The position numbers and the translations under genes are program-made. The notes under the pieces were generated by a model, which was not told where the DNA came from, made no database searches, and saw only the letters and a program-made list of their open reading frames with translations. DNA of 58,798 bases from Bryobacterales bacterium (lineage in GTDB: Bacteria; Acidobacteriota; Terriglobia; Bryobacterales; Bryobacteraceae). Each line of letters starts with the position of its first letter. Position 1 is the stretch's first letter. Where the stretch lies: assembly GCA_003170295.1 (NCBI GenBank), contig PNAJ01000043.1, forward strand, positions 25,121 through 83,918, read 5' to 3'. Below are positions 43,828 to 53,676 of the stretch, in pieces.

Positions 43828-45968
43828 TTTTTGGCGGCCTCCGCGGCCATGGCCTGCAACTTCACGTAATCTTTCTTGCCGTTGCCCAACAGAGGAACTT
43901 TATCGAGATGAATCACGCGACGTGGGATCGCGAACTCGGGCAATCCGTTCTGGTGCGCGGCAGCCAGTAATCGCTCGCGCCTCAGATCGGGATCGTCCGT
44001 GAACAGGACAATCGATTCTCCGCGCGCCTCCTCCTTGACCGTCGCCGATGCGTGCATGCGCTTAGGCGATGCAGCCACGGCGATTCGCTCCACCACTTCG
44101 AGCGACACCATTTCTCCGGCGACCTTCGCGAATCGCTTCAAACGCCCCTGAATCGTGATGTGACGGCGCGAATTCATCGTCACGATGTCGCCTGTGTCGT
44201 ACCACCCCGCGCCGAACTGCGACTGCGGCGGCTGTAACACGCCGGGCGCCCGATCCAGAAAATATCCCATCATCACGTTCGGTCCCCGCACGTGCAGTTC
44301 GCCGCCCGTTTCGATTCCCTCCACCGGCATCAGCTTGCATTCGATGCCCGGCAGAGGCTCGCCGACCGATCCGGGCTCGCAGGAATTCGGCGTATTTACC
44401 GATATAATCGGCGAGCATTCGGTAGCCCCATACCCTTCGAGAATCCTCATGCCGAATTTCTCGAAGTAAATGCGGCGGACCTCTTCACTCAGTTTTTCCG
44501 CCCCGGAGACGACATAGCGCAGTCTATAAAAATCGTAAGCATGCGCGAATCTGGCATAATTCCCCAAAAATGTACTGGTCGCGAAGAGCACGGTGCAATC
44601 GCGATCGTAAAGTATTTCCGGAATCACTCGATAGTGCAGCGGCGATGGATAGAGAAAGATGCGTGCGCCACTTACCAGCGGCAGTACCAATCCTGCGACC
44701 AGCCCAAACGAGTGAAATAGCGGCAGCGCATTCAGAAATTTGTCGCGATGCGAGATTTCGATCACCGCGCGAGACTGCGCGCAATTCGCGAGAATCGCCG
44801 AGTGGCTCAGCGCGACTCCTTTCGGCTTGCCCTCGGATCCCGACGTGAACAGCACCACCGCCATGTCCTGCGGGCGCGGACGTTTCATCGCGGCCTTAGG
44901 AAAATGCAAGGCGTAGAGAATCAGCCACAGCTTGTCGAAAATGCCAAAGTGTTTGCGCACATCTTCGAGATACATCACCCGCGCGGCTGTAAAATTCTCC
45001 ATCATCGCCGTGAGCTTCGCTTTTTCGATGAACGCGCGCGACGCGAAGATTGTCTTGATTTCGGCAATGCGGCACGCGTTCTCCAGACCCTCGCGGCCCG
45101 ACGTGTAATTGAGCATCGCCGGGACCCGCCGCATCCCCATCATCCCGATGATCATCGCAGCGGTGGGAGCCGCCGTAGGCATCAGGACCCCGACGCGTTC
45201 GCCCTCGCCGGTCCACTTCGCGGTCAGGCGCCCGAGCGCGAGCGTCATCTTCAACACGTCCCCGAACGTTTCTTCTTTTCCGCGAATATCCTCGATAAAC
45301 GGGCGTGTTTTACCGAATTGCTTCACCACGCTCAGCAGCACATCGGGAATCGTCGTCTCCTCGCGCGACTCGAACTCCGCATCTTGCATGATGCGGCGAA
45401 GCTCCTCGCTAGCTAAACGCCGGCGGTCGCGCGCACGCGGAGCCTCCGGCATCGGAAGCGGCCGCGGAGCGTGCATGGTCAGCGTGATTTTCGGAAACCA
45501 TCGCCGTGGATAATCAGGCGGCATGCGTGAGAAGTGCGAGCGCTTGGGACCCTCGATATGAATCGGCAGGACGTGCGCGCCCGACTTCGCCGCCGCGAAA
45601 GCAGGGCCGTCGTAAATCTTCATGCGGCTGCCCGTAACCGTGATGCGCCCTTCGGGAAAGATCACTACGGGCGCGCCGGATTCGAGCAGCGCGATGACCG
45701 TCTTGATAGCCAGCGGGCTGGTCGAATCGATGACCAGATGGTCGATGAACGAAAGCAGAATTTTGAAATGCAGCTTCGCCGCGATCGTCGTGTGGACCAG
45801 GTACGTGGGCGCGAATGGAAGAAACGCTCCGATCAGCAGTCCATCGATGAACGATTGATGGTTTGAGACGATGAGGGTCCTGCCTGCCGGCCGCGAATAG
45901 CCGCGCAACTCGGCGCGAAACAGAAGACGGAGGATGAAGCGAATAATGATGCGGGCAACAGGAATCAT
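43824..45968 (-). CDS. Aas-like bifunctional acyltransferase / acyl-ACP (acyl-CoA) synthetase
   Basis: The 714-residue protein has an N-terminal PlsC domain (about 30-190) with the catalytic NHQSFID (HX4D) and VVIFPEGRITVTGSRMKIYDG. An AMP-forming synthetase follows (about 210-714) with VLFTSGSEGKPKGVALSHSAI (P-loop), YGATECSPIISVNT, YDTGDIVTMN and a C-terminal Lys region (LGNGKKDYVKL). This is the Aas architecture: activation of a fatty acid and its transfer to lysophospholipid for membrane repair. The N-terminal hydrophobic stretch should hold it at the inner membrane. It is coupled to the downstream MFS carrier by an ATGA overlap. Confidence 0.92.
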   Translation of the reverse strand: MIPVARIIIRFILRLLFRAELRGYSRPAGRTLIVSNHQSFIDGLLIGAFLPFAPTYLVHTTIAAKLHFKILLSFIDHLVIDSTSPLAIKTVIALLESGAPVVIFPEGRITVTGSRMKIYDGPAFAAAKSGAHVLPIHIEGPKRSHFSRMPPDYPRRWFPKITLTMHAPRPLPMPEAPRARDRRRLASEELRRIMQDAEFESREETTIPDVLLSVVKQFGKTRPFIEDIRGKEETFGDVLKMTLALGRLTAKWTGEGERVGVLMPTAAPTAAMIIGMMGMRRVPAMLNYTSGREGLENACRIAEIKTIFASRAFIEKAKLTAMMENFTAARVMYLEDVRKHFGIFDKLWLILYALHFPKAAMKRPRPQDMAVVLFTSGSEGKPKGVALSHSAILANCAQSRAVIEISHRDKFLNALPLFHSFGLVAGLVLPLVSGARIFLYPSPLHYRVIPEILYDRDCTVLFATSTFLGNYARFAHAYDFYRLRYVVSGAEKLSEEVRRIYFEKFGMRILEGYGATECSPIISVNTPNSCEPGSVGEPLPGIECKLMPVEGIETGGELHVRGPNVMMGYFLDRAPGVLQPPQSQFGAGWYDTGDIVTMNSRRHITIQGRLKRFAKVAGEMVSLEVVERIAVAASPKRMHASATVKEEARGESIVLFTDDPDLRRERLLAAAHQNGLPEFAIPRRVIHLDKVPLLGNGKKDYVKLQAMAAEAAKK

Positions 45969-46008
45969 AGATTGAGGAGCGCCGGATCATTGTATCGCAC
46001 GCACCAAC

Positions 46009-48147
46009 CTACATCCGCTCGAGTTGATTCAACAGTTCGACGATACGCGGCGCCGCGTCGCGCTTTCCCCCGAAACGAAACTCGACGTAAGCGGACGTGA
46101 GGTCGGCCACCAATGGCGATAGTTCGGTGGCCGGCAGCACGCGCGCGAATTCTGAGGGCGTCAGCCACGGCGGCTTTTGGATTCCGCGCCGTTCGAGCAA
46201 CCCGAGCATCCGTCGATAGAGCAGTGTCGCATCGGATGCTTCGCCTTCGCCGCGCTTCAACCGCCGCACGCGCATCGCTCCGCGCCACCACCGCACCGCG
46301 GCCGGACCCAGGAGTACGGCGACAATCGCAACGAACATCGCGGCCGCGGCTCTCGGCGCGTAATCGGCGCTCGACCGTGCCGCGCCCGTGAGCCAGCCAA
46401 CCGCCCCTTCGATCCAGTGCAGTTTCACGCCGCGGCTCGACTGTTGCACCCGCGATGCCAGCACGATCTGGCGGTCCAGATCGTAGCTCATGATCCAGTC
46501 CTGCCAGAACTGTTCGGCTGCGTCGAAGAAAAGTGAGGCGCGCGCCATGAGTGCGCTCTGCGAGGCCCCCGGATCTGGCGGTGTGGGGTCGTACGTGGTC
46601 CATCCGTGGCCGGGAATCCACGCTTCCACCCAGCTGTGCGCATCCGATGCGCGCACCACTTGCCAGCCGGTCAGAGGATTGTAGACGCCGCTCGAAAATC
46701 CGGTGACGACGCGCGAGGGAATGCCGACGGTGCGCAGCATCACCGCCATGGCGGATGCGAAATATTCGCAGTACCCTTTCCTTCGCTCGAATAAAAAATT
46801 CGCCAGCGGATCGGGCACCGTGGCCGGCAACAGTTGCAGCGTGTAGCCGTAATTGCGGCGAAGATATTTTTCGATCGATCGCGACTTCGCGTCGTCGCTG
46901 TTCCACCCCGCTGTCGAGCCCTCGATGATCTCCCGCGCCAGCCGTGGAATTCGCACGTCCAGCTTATCCGGCAACAGCAGCAGGTCGTCGCGCTCGAACG
47001 GCGGAAGGGACTCCGGAGGGTTGCGCGGCGTGGAGAATTCGTCCTCCAGCACACTGGAGGCATTGTATTTTAGGCCGCTCGTCGCGATGCCCGAAACCCG
47101 CAACGATCCCCCACGCGTCAAGTACAATACAGGAGCGTTGATACTAATCCATTGAACCGTGCCGGCGAAAAACAGAGTGTCGGGGGCGATTTCACTTAGC
47201 TGCACCCGATAGGCGACGCGCTCGCCGCGGCGTACGCGGCTTCGGGACTGGAGTATCACGCTATGATCGGCCGGAACGGGAATCTTCTCGTCGCCTCCGG
47301 CCGTATTGAACCATCGCTTGCCGTCGAACTCCGCAAGCGCAGTGCCCCGCCAGCGGACATCCAGCATTCCCTCGCCGGTATACTTTCGGATGTGCATCAC
47401 CGGAGCGCTGCTCTGCTTGATCTCGCCGATCTGCCCCAGCGTTACTTCGTTCGCGAAACCCGGCAGATGGTAGCGCTGCGGGACGAAGCGTTCCATCGCC
47501 GCGCGCGCTGTTCGCGGCAGCACGAAGAACAGCGCGGCGGTCATGGTAAGAATTCCGGCGAAGAGAAAGATCCCGAGGACGCCCAGGCGGCGCGGAAATG
47601 CGCGCAGTCCGCCGCGCACCACGATCCTTGGTCGTTGCGTCGACGCGCGAACCTCTCCGCTCGTGAAGGACGCAATCGCGAACAGCAGAAAAAACGCGAG
47701 AAACGCGAAAAAGCTAAGGTTCGTGGAAAGGATCGCCGCGGCAAGAAGTTCGAGCACGGCCAGCAATTTCAGATACATGAAATCGCGGTTGGATCTCGCC
47801 GTTAAGACTTTCAACACCAGCAGGAAAAAGATGAAATGTACCGTCGCCGGCAGGAATGCTGCGGAAATATAAAAATAATCGAGCGGATAAAACGCCATGA
47901 AACTGAGCGCGAGCGTATCCGCCACCCGGCCGGCGATCTGGATTTTTACCAGGCCCGCCGCCATCAACGTCCGCAGGCTCAGAGCCGCGAGCGTCAATGC
48001 CGCGGTGGGCCAGTCCAGATACCCCGATAGGAGCACTCCGAAATACCCGGACGCCAACATTCCGAGCATGGAAAACTCGAAAAACCGCTCCACGGTTCTT
48101 GGCGGACCGTTCACGCGCGGCGGCGCCGATGAAGCAGGCAAGCCCAT
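46009..48147 (-). CDS. TgpA-like membrane transglutaminase (DUF3488 plus transglutaminase core)
   Basis: The 712-residue protein has an N-terminal cluster of five or six membrane helices (residues 28-215; DUF3488). A periplasmic part with a transglutaminase core follows: RRKGYCEYFASAMAVMLRTVGIPSRVVTGF (catalytic Cys), RASDAHSWVEAWIPGHGWTTYDPTPP (His and Asp). One more membrane helix (about 600-620) and a C-terminal cytoplasmic DUF4129-like helix region complete it. It probably crosslinks or cleaves periplasmic proteins; in P. aeruginosa TgpA is needed for viability. Such genes usually sit beside a MoxR ATPase and a DUF58 gene, absent here. The ATG at 48147 leads with a short cytoplasmic segment. 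Confidence 0.9.
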   Translation of the reverse strand: MGLPASSAPPRVNGPPRTVERFFEFSMLGMLASGYFGVLLSGYLDWPTAALTLAALSLRTLMAAGLVKIQIAGRVADTLALSFMAFYPLDYFYISAAFLPATVHFIFFLLVLKVLTARSNRDFMYLKLLAVLELLAAAILSTNLSFFAFLAFFLLFAIASFTSGEVRASTQRPRIVVRGGLRAFPRRLGVLGIFLFAGILTMTAALFFVLPRTARAAMERFVPQRYHLPGFANEVTLGQIGEIKQSSAPVMHIRKYTGEGMLDVRWRGTALAEFDGKRWFNTAGGDEKIPVPADHSVILQSRSRVRRGERVAYRVQLSEIAPDTLFFAGTVQWISINAPVLYLTRGGSLRVSGIATSGLKYNASSVLEDEFSTPRNPPESLPPFERDDLLLLPDKLDVRIPRLAREIIEGSTAGWNSDDAKSRSIEKYLRRNYGYTLQLLPATVPDPLANFLFERRKGYCEYFASAMAVMLRTVGIPSRVVTGFSSGVYNPLTGWQVVRASDAHSWVEAWIPGHGWTTYDPTPPDPGASQSALMARASLFFDAAEQFWQDWIMSYDLDRQIVLASRVQQSSRGVKLHWIEGAVGWLTGAARSSADYAPRAAAAMFVAIVAVLLGPAAVRWWRGAMRVRRLKRGEGEASDATLLYRRMLGLLERRGIQKPPWLTPSEFARVLPATELSPLVADLTSAYVEFRFGGKRDAAPRIVELLNQLERM

Positions 48148-48168
48148 AGCTTATGCTACATCTAATAG

Positions 48169-50055
48169 GTGCTCCTTTCGCTCCACCACGACCGTCCTGA
48201 GTCGGAATCCTCGTTTGCGCGCTTCCAGGCAGCTTCCGTGTTGAAGAGCCTCAAGGCCCTCGATTCCAGGGCCCGCCGCAAGGGTTTGAAAGCACTCGAT
48301 CCGTCGCGCGGAGCCCTGATCCCCATTGGCATGGAGATCGAGGGCAGGCGTGTCGTCAAGAACGGCTACGGCGTTTTCAACCTCGCCTGGCAAGCCGCGG
48401 AGCATCCCGAGTGGGCCGGCAAAATCACGGCCGAGATGGACAAAATTCGTGCTGCCATAAAGGCCGCGCATCATGTTCCGGTACAGTTCCTGATCTGGGT
48501 AGGCATGGGCGGCTCGGCGGAAGATAAAGCGATGTATCAGTCCGTGGGGTTGTTGCGGCGTGGACCCCGGCTCTACCTGCTCGACTCCACCGATCCGGTG
48601 AAACTGAATTCGATTCTCGCCGACATGAAAAGGCGCAGCGGGTCCCCTCGCGAGTTCAACGACGCGGATCTGTTGCGTCGCACCCTTGTGATCGGTATGG
48701 CGATGGGCATGACTTCGTATGAGCCGGTAGTGAACTTGCAGAAGCTTGCTGCGATGTATGACGCGGCAGGGGTTGATTCGCGGCCCAATTTTTATTACAT
48801 GACGTTCCCCGGATCGTTGCTGGATCGCTTTGCGGCGGGACGCGGATATCTTCGCGTGCCGCTGCAACTCGACGAAGCCAATACCACGGCGGGACGTCAC
48901 AGCGCGCCCATGAATCGCGGCAGCCTCTATCCTCTGGGCCTTGCGGGCGTGAACTTGCGCGCATGGATCGAAGGAACGTTCCTATCCCAAGAGGAGATCG
49001 ATACAGCGTGGCGTCTCGCGTCTTTTCTGCATGTGCAAGGTTCCGAAGGTCGCGATAAAGTGACGCTGCTGCTGCCGCGTTCTTGGACCGGAGCGGGCAT
49101 TTGGACCAAGCAAGATTTTGAAGAGAGCCTGGGCAAGTCCGCGGAGTACGGTCTCAAGATCGTGATCGCGGAGCGCGTCCGGTTGACGAATTATCGCGCG
49201 CCGAAGGATCCCCGGCAGGACCGCGTGTTCTGGTGCGTGCAACTCAAGGGCATGCAGGCCAAAAATGCACAACAGAGCGGTGCGGAGAAGCTCGCATTGC
49301 TCCGGCGCGCCGGGTATCCGGTCGCCTCGTTAACACTGCCCAACGACACCCCTTTGTCGCGATACATGCAGTTCGTGCACTATATGGTGTTCGGATTGGC
49401 GTGGCTGCGCGAGATTAATTTCGTGACGCAGCCAAACGTGGAGTTATACAAGGCAATCACCAACAAGTTGTACGGGGAGTCCGAAAAAGCGGGCGGCATC
49501 GCGAAGACGAAACAATGGAAGCAGACCGAGGAGTCCCCGCGCAAGTCCGTATGGCGGGGCCGCGTAACGCTGCGTTGGGATCGTTTGCCGGAAGAAATTC
49601 AGCCGCAAGGAGCAACGGCTCCGGCGGTGTATGCGGCGCTACTGAAGCATTTCACCGTGGATCGCCAGGCTACCTATGGCGAGTTGACATTTTTTGGCGA
49701 CACTCGTTACTCGGTTCCTGGCCGAGCATTGCGCGCGGTGCTCGATCGCGCCGCGGAGCGGTTGTTTCGCGCGCGATTGAAACTCCCGGTAGACGTCTAT
49801 GAGGGTCCGGCCATGAATCATTCCTATCACGAAATGATCATCGGGCATGGAGGATGCTTTTCGACCATCGTCATCGCGGAAAGTGGAGAACCGGCCGACT
49901 ACCACCGCGCGCAGTTTCTGGCCACCCAGATGGCCCTGGCCGAGCGAGGGCGCACCGTGGTCTCGATCGCACTGCGCGATTTGGAAGACGCTTCGCTGCG
50001 CGCGCTGGACGAGTTCTTCCGCCAGGCCGCGACGCAAATCCGCCAGGCAAAATAG
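48169..50055 (+). CDS. Divergent phosphoglucose isomerase-like (SIS-fold) protein
   Basis: The 628-residue protein has a SIS-type sugar-phosphate region (about 100-300) with VPVQFLIWVGMGGSAEDKAMYQSVGLL and LYLLDSTDPVKLNSIL. A second half holds VQGSEGRDKVTLLLP and NFVTQPNVELYKAITNKLYG, where PGI has QPGVE.YK. The C-terminal MNHSYHEMIIGHGGCFSTI lies where PGI or Tal-PGI proteins have the HSTGQ..KGG segment. It resembles the PGI half of transaldolase/PGI fusions but is quite diverged and lacks the clear catalytic PGI signatures. An activity on a sugar phosphate is likely; which one is open. The start is GTG at 48169, 21 bases from the divergent TgpA gene. Confidence 0.7.
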   Translation: MLLSLHHDRPESESSFARFQAASVLKSLKALDSRARRKGLKALDPSRGALIPIGMEIEGRRVVKNGYGVFNLAWQAAEHPEWAGKITAEMDKIRAAIKAAHHVPVQFLIWVGMGGSAEDKAMYQSVGLLRRGPRLYLLDSTDPVKLNSILADMKRRSGSPREFNDADLLRRTLVIGMAMGMTSYEPVVNLQKLAAMYDAAGVDSRPNFYYMTFPGSLLDRFAAGRGYLRVPLQLDEANTTAGRHSAPMNRGSLYPLGLAGVNLRAWIEGTFLSQEEIDTAWRLASFLHVQGSEGRDKVTLLLPRSWTGAGIWTKQDFEESLGKSAEYGLKIVIAERVRLTNYRAPKDPRQDRVFWCVQLKGMQAKNAQQSGAEKLALLRRAGYPVASLTLPNDTPLSRYMQFVHYMVFGLAWLREINFVTQPNVELYKAITNKLYGESEKAGGIAKTKQWKQTEESPRKSVWRGRVTLRWDRLPEEIQPQGATAPAVYAALLKHFTVDRQATYGELTFFGDTRYSVPGRALRAVLDRAAERLFRARLKLPVDVYEGPAMNHSYHEMIIGHGGCFSTIVIAESGEPADYHRAQFLATQMALAERGRTVVSIALRDLEDASLRALDEFFRQAATQIRQAK

Positions 50056-50056
50056 T

Positions 50057-50200
50057 ATGGCGCGATTCCGTCCACCAGGCGTTAGAAAAGTCGGTCCTCA
50101 GAAAACCGCCCGCGGATTGGTTCCCTGCCTGTTCATCATTATTGGAGGGCTGGCCGTGATGTTTTTTCTGTTTTATGAGCTGCTGAATTCTGGAAAATAA
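50057..50200 (+). CDS. Small single-pass membrane protein (47 aa)
   Basis: The frame begins ATG at 50057, one base after the PGI-like stop, and its TAA is followed at once by the rph ATG. The product has a basic N-terminus (MARFRPPGVRKVGPQKTARG) and one hydrophobic helix (LVPCLFIIIGGLAVMFFLFYELL), with the N-terminus probably inside. It fills the space between two genes exactly, which argues for a real gene. The function is unknown. Confidence 0.65.
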   Translation: MARFRPPGVRKVGPQKTARGLVPCLFIIIGGLAVMFFLFYELLNSGK

Positions 50201-50917
50201 ATGAGAATCGACAAAAGAGACCCCGATCAAATGCGGCCCGTCACCGTGACGACTGACTATTTGCTGACTGCCGAAGGCTCGGTGCTGATCGAGGTGGGGA
50301 ATACGCGTGTGCTCTGCGCGGCTTCGATCGAGGACACCGTGCCCGGATTCCTGCGTGGATCGGGAAAAGGCTGGGTCACGGCGGAGTATTCCATGCTGCC
50401 GCGTGCCACCGCGACCCGCACCACGCGTGAAGTTTCGAAAGGCCGCGCGTCGGGACGGACCATGGAAATCCAACGCCTCATCGGACGTTCCTTGCGATCC
50501 GTGGTTGATACGGACGTGCTAGGCGAACGCAGCGTGATCCTCGATTGCGACGTCCTGCAAGCCGACGGAGGAACCCGCACTGCGGCGATAACAGGAGCGT
50601 ATATCGCGATGTCGATGGCGCTGCGGCAGCTGGTCAAATTCGGGACCCTGAAGAAGTCTCCGATTAGAGATTGCGTCGCGGCAACCAGCGTCGGCATCGT
50701 GGGCGGCGAGCCGATGCTCGATCTCTGCTATCAGGAAGACTCACGGGCCGAGGTCGATATGAATGTCGTGATGACGGCCTCGGGGCAATTCGTCGAGTTG
50801 CAGGCAACCGCTGAGAAGACGGCGTTCGACGACTCGCATCTGGCCTCGCTGCTGGCTCTGGCGCGTAAGGGGATCTGCGAGCTGATCGATGTGCAAAGGA
50901 AGTTCGAGATCGCTTGA
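50201..50917 (+). CDS. rph: Ribonuclease PH
   Basis: The 238-residue phosphorolytic exoribonuclease trims tRNA 3' ends. It has the family opening [42 protein letters not shown], the phosphate and RNA-binding Arg region ([32 protein letters not shown]), and [23 protein letters not shown] complete C-terminus follows ([21 protein letters not shown]). The length is standard. Its stop overlaps the rdgB start (TTGA). The rph-rdgB pairing is one of the most widespread in bacteria. Confidence 0.97.
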   Translation: MRIDKRDPDQMRPVTVTTDYLLTAEGSVLIEVGNTRVLCAASIEDTVPGFLRGSGKGWVTAEYSMLPRATATRTTREVSKGRASGRTMEIQRLIGRSLRSVVDTDVLGERSVILDCDVLQADGGTRTAAITGAYIAMSMALRQLVKFGTLKKSPIRDCVAATSVGIVGGEPMLDLCYQEDSRAEVDMNVVMTASGQFVELQATAEKTAFDDSHLASLLALARKGICELIDVQRKFEIA

Positions 50918-51456
50918 AACTTTATTGCGCGACATCGAATCCCGGAAAATTGCGCGAGTTTCAATGTGCCGCGCCGGATTTTGAAATCGTCCCGCTGTCC
51001 CTGCCCGCGCCGGAGGAAACGGGCCGCACCTTCGAAGAGAATGCAATCCTAAAGGCCCACTACTACGGCGCGCATGTGGACGGATATTTGTTCGTCGACG
51101 ATTCGGGAATCGAAGTGGATGCGCTCGGGCGAAGCCCCGGAGTGGATTCCGCCCACTTCAATAACGAGTGGCTCCTGGAACAACTTCGCGGCGTGGAACA
51201 TCGCATCGCGCGATTCGTCTGCGTGATTGCGCTTGTGCGCGACGGCAAACTGATCCGTACGTTTCGAGGCGTTGTAGAGGGCCGCGTGATCGAAGAGCCG
51301 CGCGGCGCCAACGGATTCGGCTACGATCCTCTCTTTTATTACGAGCCGTTCGGCTGCACCTTCGGCGAATCGGAACCCGCCGCGAAAATGCGCGTGAGCC
51401 ATCGCGCGCAAGCACTCAATGCAATGTTCACTTTTTTACGTAACGCTTCCATTTAA
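50914..51456 (+). CDS. rdgB: Non-canonical purine NTP pyrophosphatase (RdgB/HAM1)
   Basis: The 180-residue enzyme hydrolyses ITP, XTP and dITP to monophosphates. Signatures are [12 protein letters not shown] at the N-terminus, [34 protein letters not shown], and [22 protein letters not shown]. The enzyme is slightly shorter than most (about 190-200). The start is TTG at 50914, overlapping the rph stop. An in-frame ATG is not available before the conserved motif. The 3' end overlaps the convergent Nudix gene by 29 bases. Confidence 0.95.
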   Translation: MKLYCATSNPGKLREFQCAAPDFEIVPLSLPAPEETGRTFEENAILKAHYYGAHVDGYLFVDDSGIEVDALGRSPGVDSAHFNNEWLLEQLRGVEHRIARFVCVIALVRDGKLIRTFRGVVEGRVIEEPRGANGFGYDPLFYYEPFGCTFGESEPAAKMRVSHRAQALNAMFTFLRNASI

Positions 51457-51952
51457 GAAAGCCGATCTGCGTTTTCGCATCCAGGATCTTCCCCGATTCA
51501 ATAGCTTTGTCGAGTTCCTTCGAGGTAAACCAGCGCATCTCAATGCGCTCGTCTTCCATCGGTTTTTTCTCGCCCGCAGTGAGTTTGGTGGCGAGATAGA
51601 TCGTCATTTTTTCCGCTAAGAAGCCGGGACTAGCATAAAAAACAGCCAGTTTTTGCCATTTTCTTGCGCGATATCCGGTCTCTTCGACTAATTCGCGTCG
51701 AGCAGCCTGCAGAGGTGTTTCGCCGGGGTCGAGACGACCCGCAGGCAGCTCCCAAAGATATTGCTGCGCAGGCAAACGATATTGTCGAACCAATAAAATA
51801 CGGCCCTTTTTATCCACCGGCATCATCACAGCCGATCCGCCATGATGAACGATTGCGCGCTTGATTTTGAAACCGTCCGGATCGAGCGCGATATCCTCAG
51901 ATACGGTGAAAATTGGCGTCTTAAGGAGTTTTTTCGATGTAATTATGGTCAT
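51428..51952 (-). CDS. Nudix hydrolase (ADP-ribose pyrophosphatase-like)
   Basis: The 174-residue protein has a complete Nudix box: GRLDPGETPLQAARRELVEETGYRA (about 92-116; GX5EX7REUXEEXG). It also has the N-terminal HHGGSAVMMPVDKKGRILLVRQYRLP and WELPAGRLDPGE, which place it with ADP-ribose/ADP-sugar pyrophosphatases. The ATG overlaps the polX stop as ATGA, so it is translated together with polX. The C-terminus overlaps rdgB on the other strand. Confidence 0.93.
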   Translation of the reverse strand: MTIITSKKLLKTPIFTVSEDIALDPDGFKIKRAIVHHGGSAVMMPVDKKGRILLVRQYRLPAQQYLWELPAGRLDPGETPLQAARRELVEETGYRARKWQKLAVFYASPGFLAEKMTIYLATKLTAGEKKPMEDERIEMRWFTSKELDKAIESGKILDAKTQIGFLKWKRYVKK

Positions 51953-53676
51953 TTAAGGTCAATTAAGCGTGCGAATTCGTGCACCGGAAGGGCATTTAAG
52001 ACGTCCGAAGCCTCTAACCAACCTCGGCGCGCCATGCGGACGCCATATTGCATATTCGCGAGATGCTTGGGATGATGCGCGTCGGTATTGATGACGAATT
52101 TGCAGCCCTTCGCCTTGGCGGCGCGGATGTGCGATGCGGTTAGATCGAGCCGCTCCGGACTGGAGTTGATTTCAAGATAAACTTTCCTGCGCGCGGCCTC
52201 CGTCGCGATCAGATCGAAGTCGAATGGATAAGGATCGCGATTGAGCAGCAGGCGACCCGTGGGATGGCCGAGCATTTTGATGTGCGGACATTCGAGCGCG
52301 CGCATCAGACGATCGGTCATTTCCGCCGCTTCCAAGTTCATGTAACTATGGACGCTGCCGATCACGAAATCGAGTTCGCCGAGCGCGTCGTTATCGAGAT
52401 CCATTTCGCCGTCGCGCTTGATATCGCATTCGATCCCGGAGAAAACGCGGAGACCGAAACCGGATTGATCCATCTCGCGAACCTTGTGGGCGAACGCGAC
52501 GGCTCGCTTCTCATCCATTCCATTCGCCATCGCGAGCGCCTTCGAGTGGTCCGTGATGGCGACGTATTCATAACCAAGCGCATGGGCAGCCTCGACCATT
52601 TCTTCTAACGTCGCTCGACCGTCGCTTTCGGTAGTGTGCATGTGCAAGTCGCCGCGAATTTGCGATTGCTCCACCAGCTTCGGCAACTTGCGTGCGGCGG
52701 CGGCTTCGATCTCGCCCGAATTCTCGCGTAGCTCCGGAGGAATCCATGCAAGGCCAAGCGCTTCGTAGATCTCTTCCTCGGTTTTGCGCGCGACGATCTC
52801 GCCGCCATCGACCTTGGAGAGGCCGTATTCATTGAGCGTGAGGCCCATTTTCAGCGCCCGCTGACGAAGAGCGACGCTATGTTCCTTACTGCCGGTGAAG
52901 TATTGTAGCGCGGCGCCGTAGCTCTCCGAGCCGAGCGCCCGCAGGTCGACCTGCAATCCTTCGTGACCGAACCGGACGCTCGCTTTGTTCTCGCCTTTAC
53001 CAAGGATTTCCTCGACCTTCGGATGGACGACGAATTTTTCGAGCGCGGCGGGAGCGCCGACGCCTGTGACGAGCAGATCGAGATCGCCGACGGTTTCCTT
53101 ACCTCGCCGCAAACTTCCGGCAGGTGTGATTTTTTCGATCCCTTCAACGGTGGACAAATATTCAGTAAGCTCGTCGGCCGCGCGCTGCGCGAAATTCAGA
53201 AGGAAACGGCCCTGCCGTTGGCGATAAGCAGCGATAGATCGCAACACTTTTTCTTCGAGCTTCGCCCCCATGCGCGGCAGCTCGCGAAGTTTCTGTTCGC
53301 GGCACGCGCGCTCCAGGCTATCGATCGATGTGATGTGGAGCTGCTCAAACAGAACGCGGATGCTCTTGGGACCGAGGCCTTGAATCTTGAGCAGCTCCAG
53401 CGCCGACTCGGGATATTTTTCCAGCATCTCATCGCGCCGTTCAAAGCTCCCGCGCTGCTCGATCTCTACCAGTACGGCGGCGATGCCTTTGCCGATGCCG
53501 GGAATATCGGTAACCTTGCGCTCGGGATTCTTGAGAATTGAGGCCATCGATTCGGGATGCCCCTCAATCACACCCGCCGCGGTGCGATAGCTGCGAATGC
53601 GAAAGGAATCCTCACCGGCGACTTCCATGAGGTCGGCGGTTTCGTAAAGCAGATGGGCGATGGCGCGATTTTCCAC
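51949..53676 (-). CDS. polX: DNA polymerase X family protein with PHP exonuclease domain
   Basis: The 575-residue protein has an N-terminal helix-hairpin-helix/8-kDa-like region (residues 1-150; DIPGIGKGIAAVLVEIEQRG). The polymerase X core follows (about 160-310; PAGSLRRGKETVGDLDLLV with the catalytic Asp pair), then a PHP domain (about 340-575; GDLHMHTTESDGRATLEEMVEAA, ITDHSKALAMANG, GSVHSYMNL, INTDAHHPKHL). PolX fills short gaps in base-excision repair, and the PHP part gives 3'-5' exonuclease and AP-endonuclease activity. The start is GTG at 53676, just after the CDF stop codon. The Nudix gene is coupled downstream. Confidence 0.96.
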   Translation of the reverse strand: MENRAIAHLLYETADLMEVAGEDSFRIRSYRTAAGVIEGHPESMASILKNPERKVTDIPGIGKGIAAVLVEIEQRGSFERRDEMLEKYPESALELLKIQGLGPKSIRVLFEQLHITSIDSLERACREQKLRELPRMGAKLEEKVLRSIAAYRQRQGRFLLNFAQRAADELTEYLSTVEGIEKITPAGSLRRGKETVGDLDLLVTGVGAPAALEKFVVHPKVEEILGKGENKASVRFGHEGLQVDLRALGSESYGAALQYFTGSKEHSVALRQRALKMGLTLNEYGLSKVDGGEIVARKTEEEIYEALGLAWIPPELRENSGEIEAAAARKLPKLVEQSQIRGDLHMHTTESDGRATLEEMVEAAHALGYEYVAITDHSKALAMANGMDEKRAVAFAHKVREMDQSGFGLRVFSGIECDIKRDGEMDLDNDALGELDFVIGSVHSYMNLEAAEMTDRLMRALECPHIKMLGHPTGRLLLNRDPYPFDFDLIATEAARRKVYLEINSSPERLDLTASHIRAAKAKGCKFVINTDAHHPKHLANMQYGVRMARRGWLEASDVLNALPVHEFARLIDLK

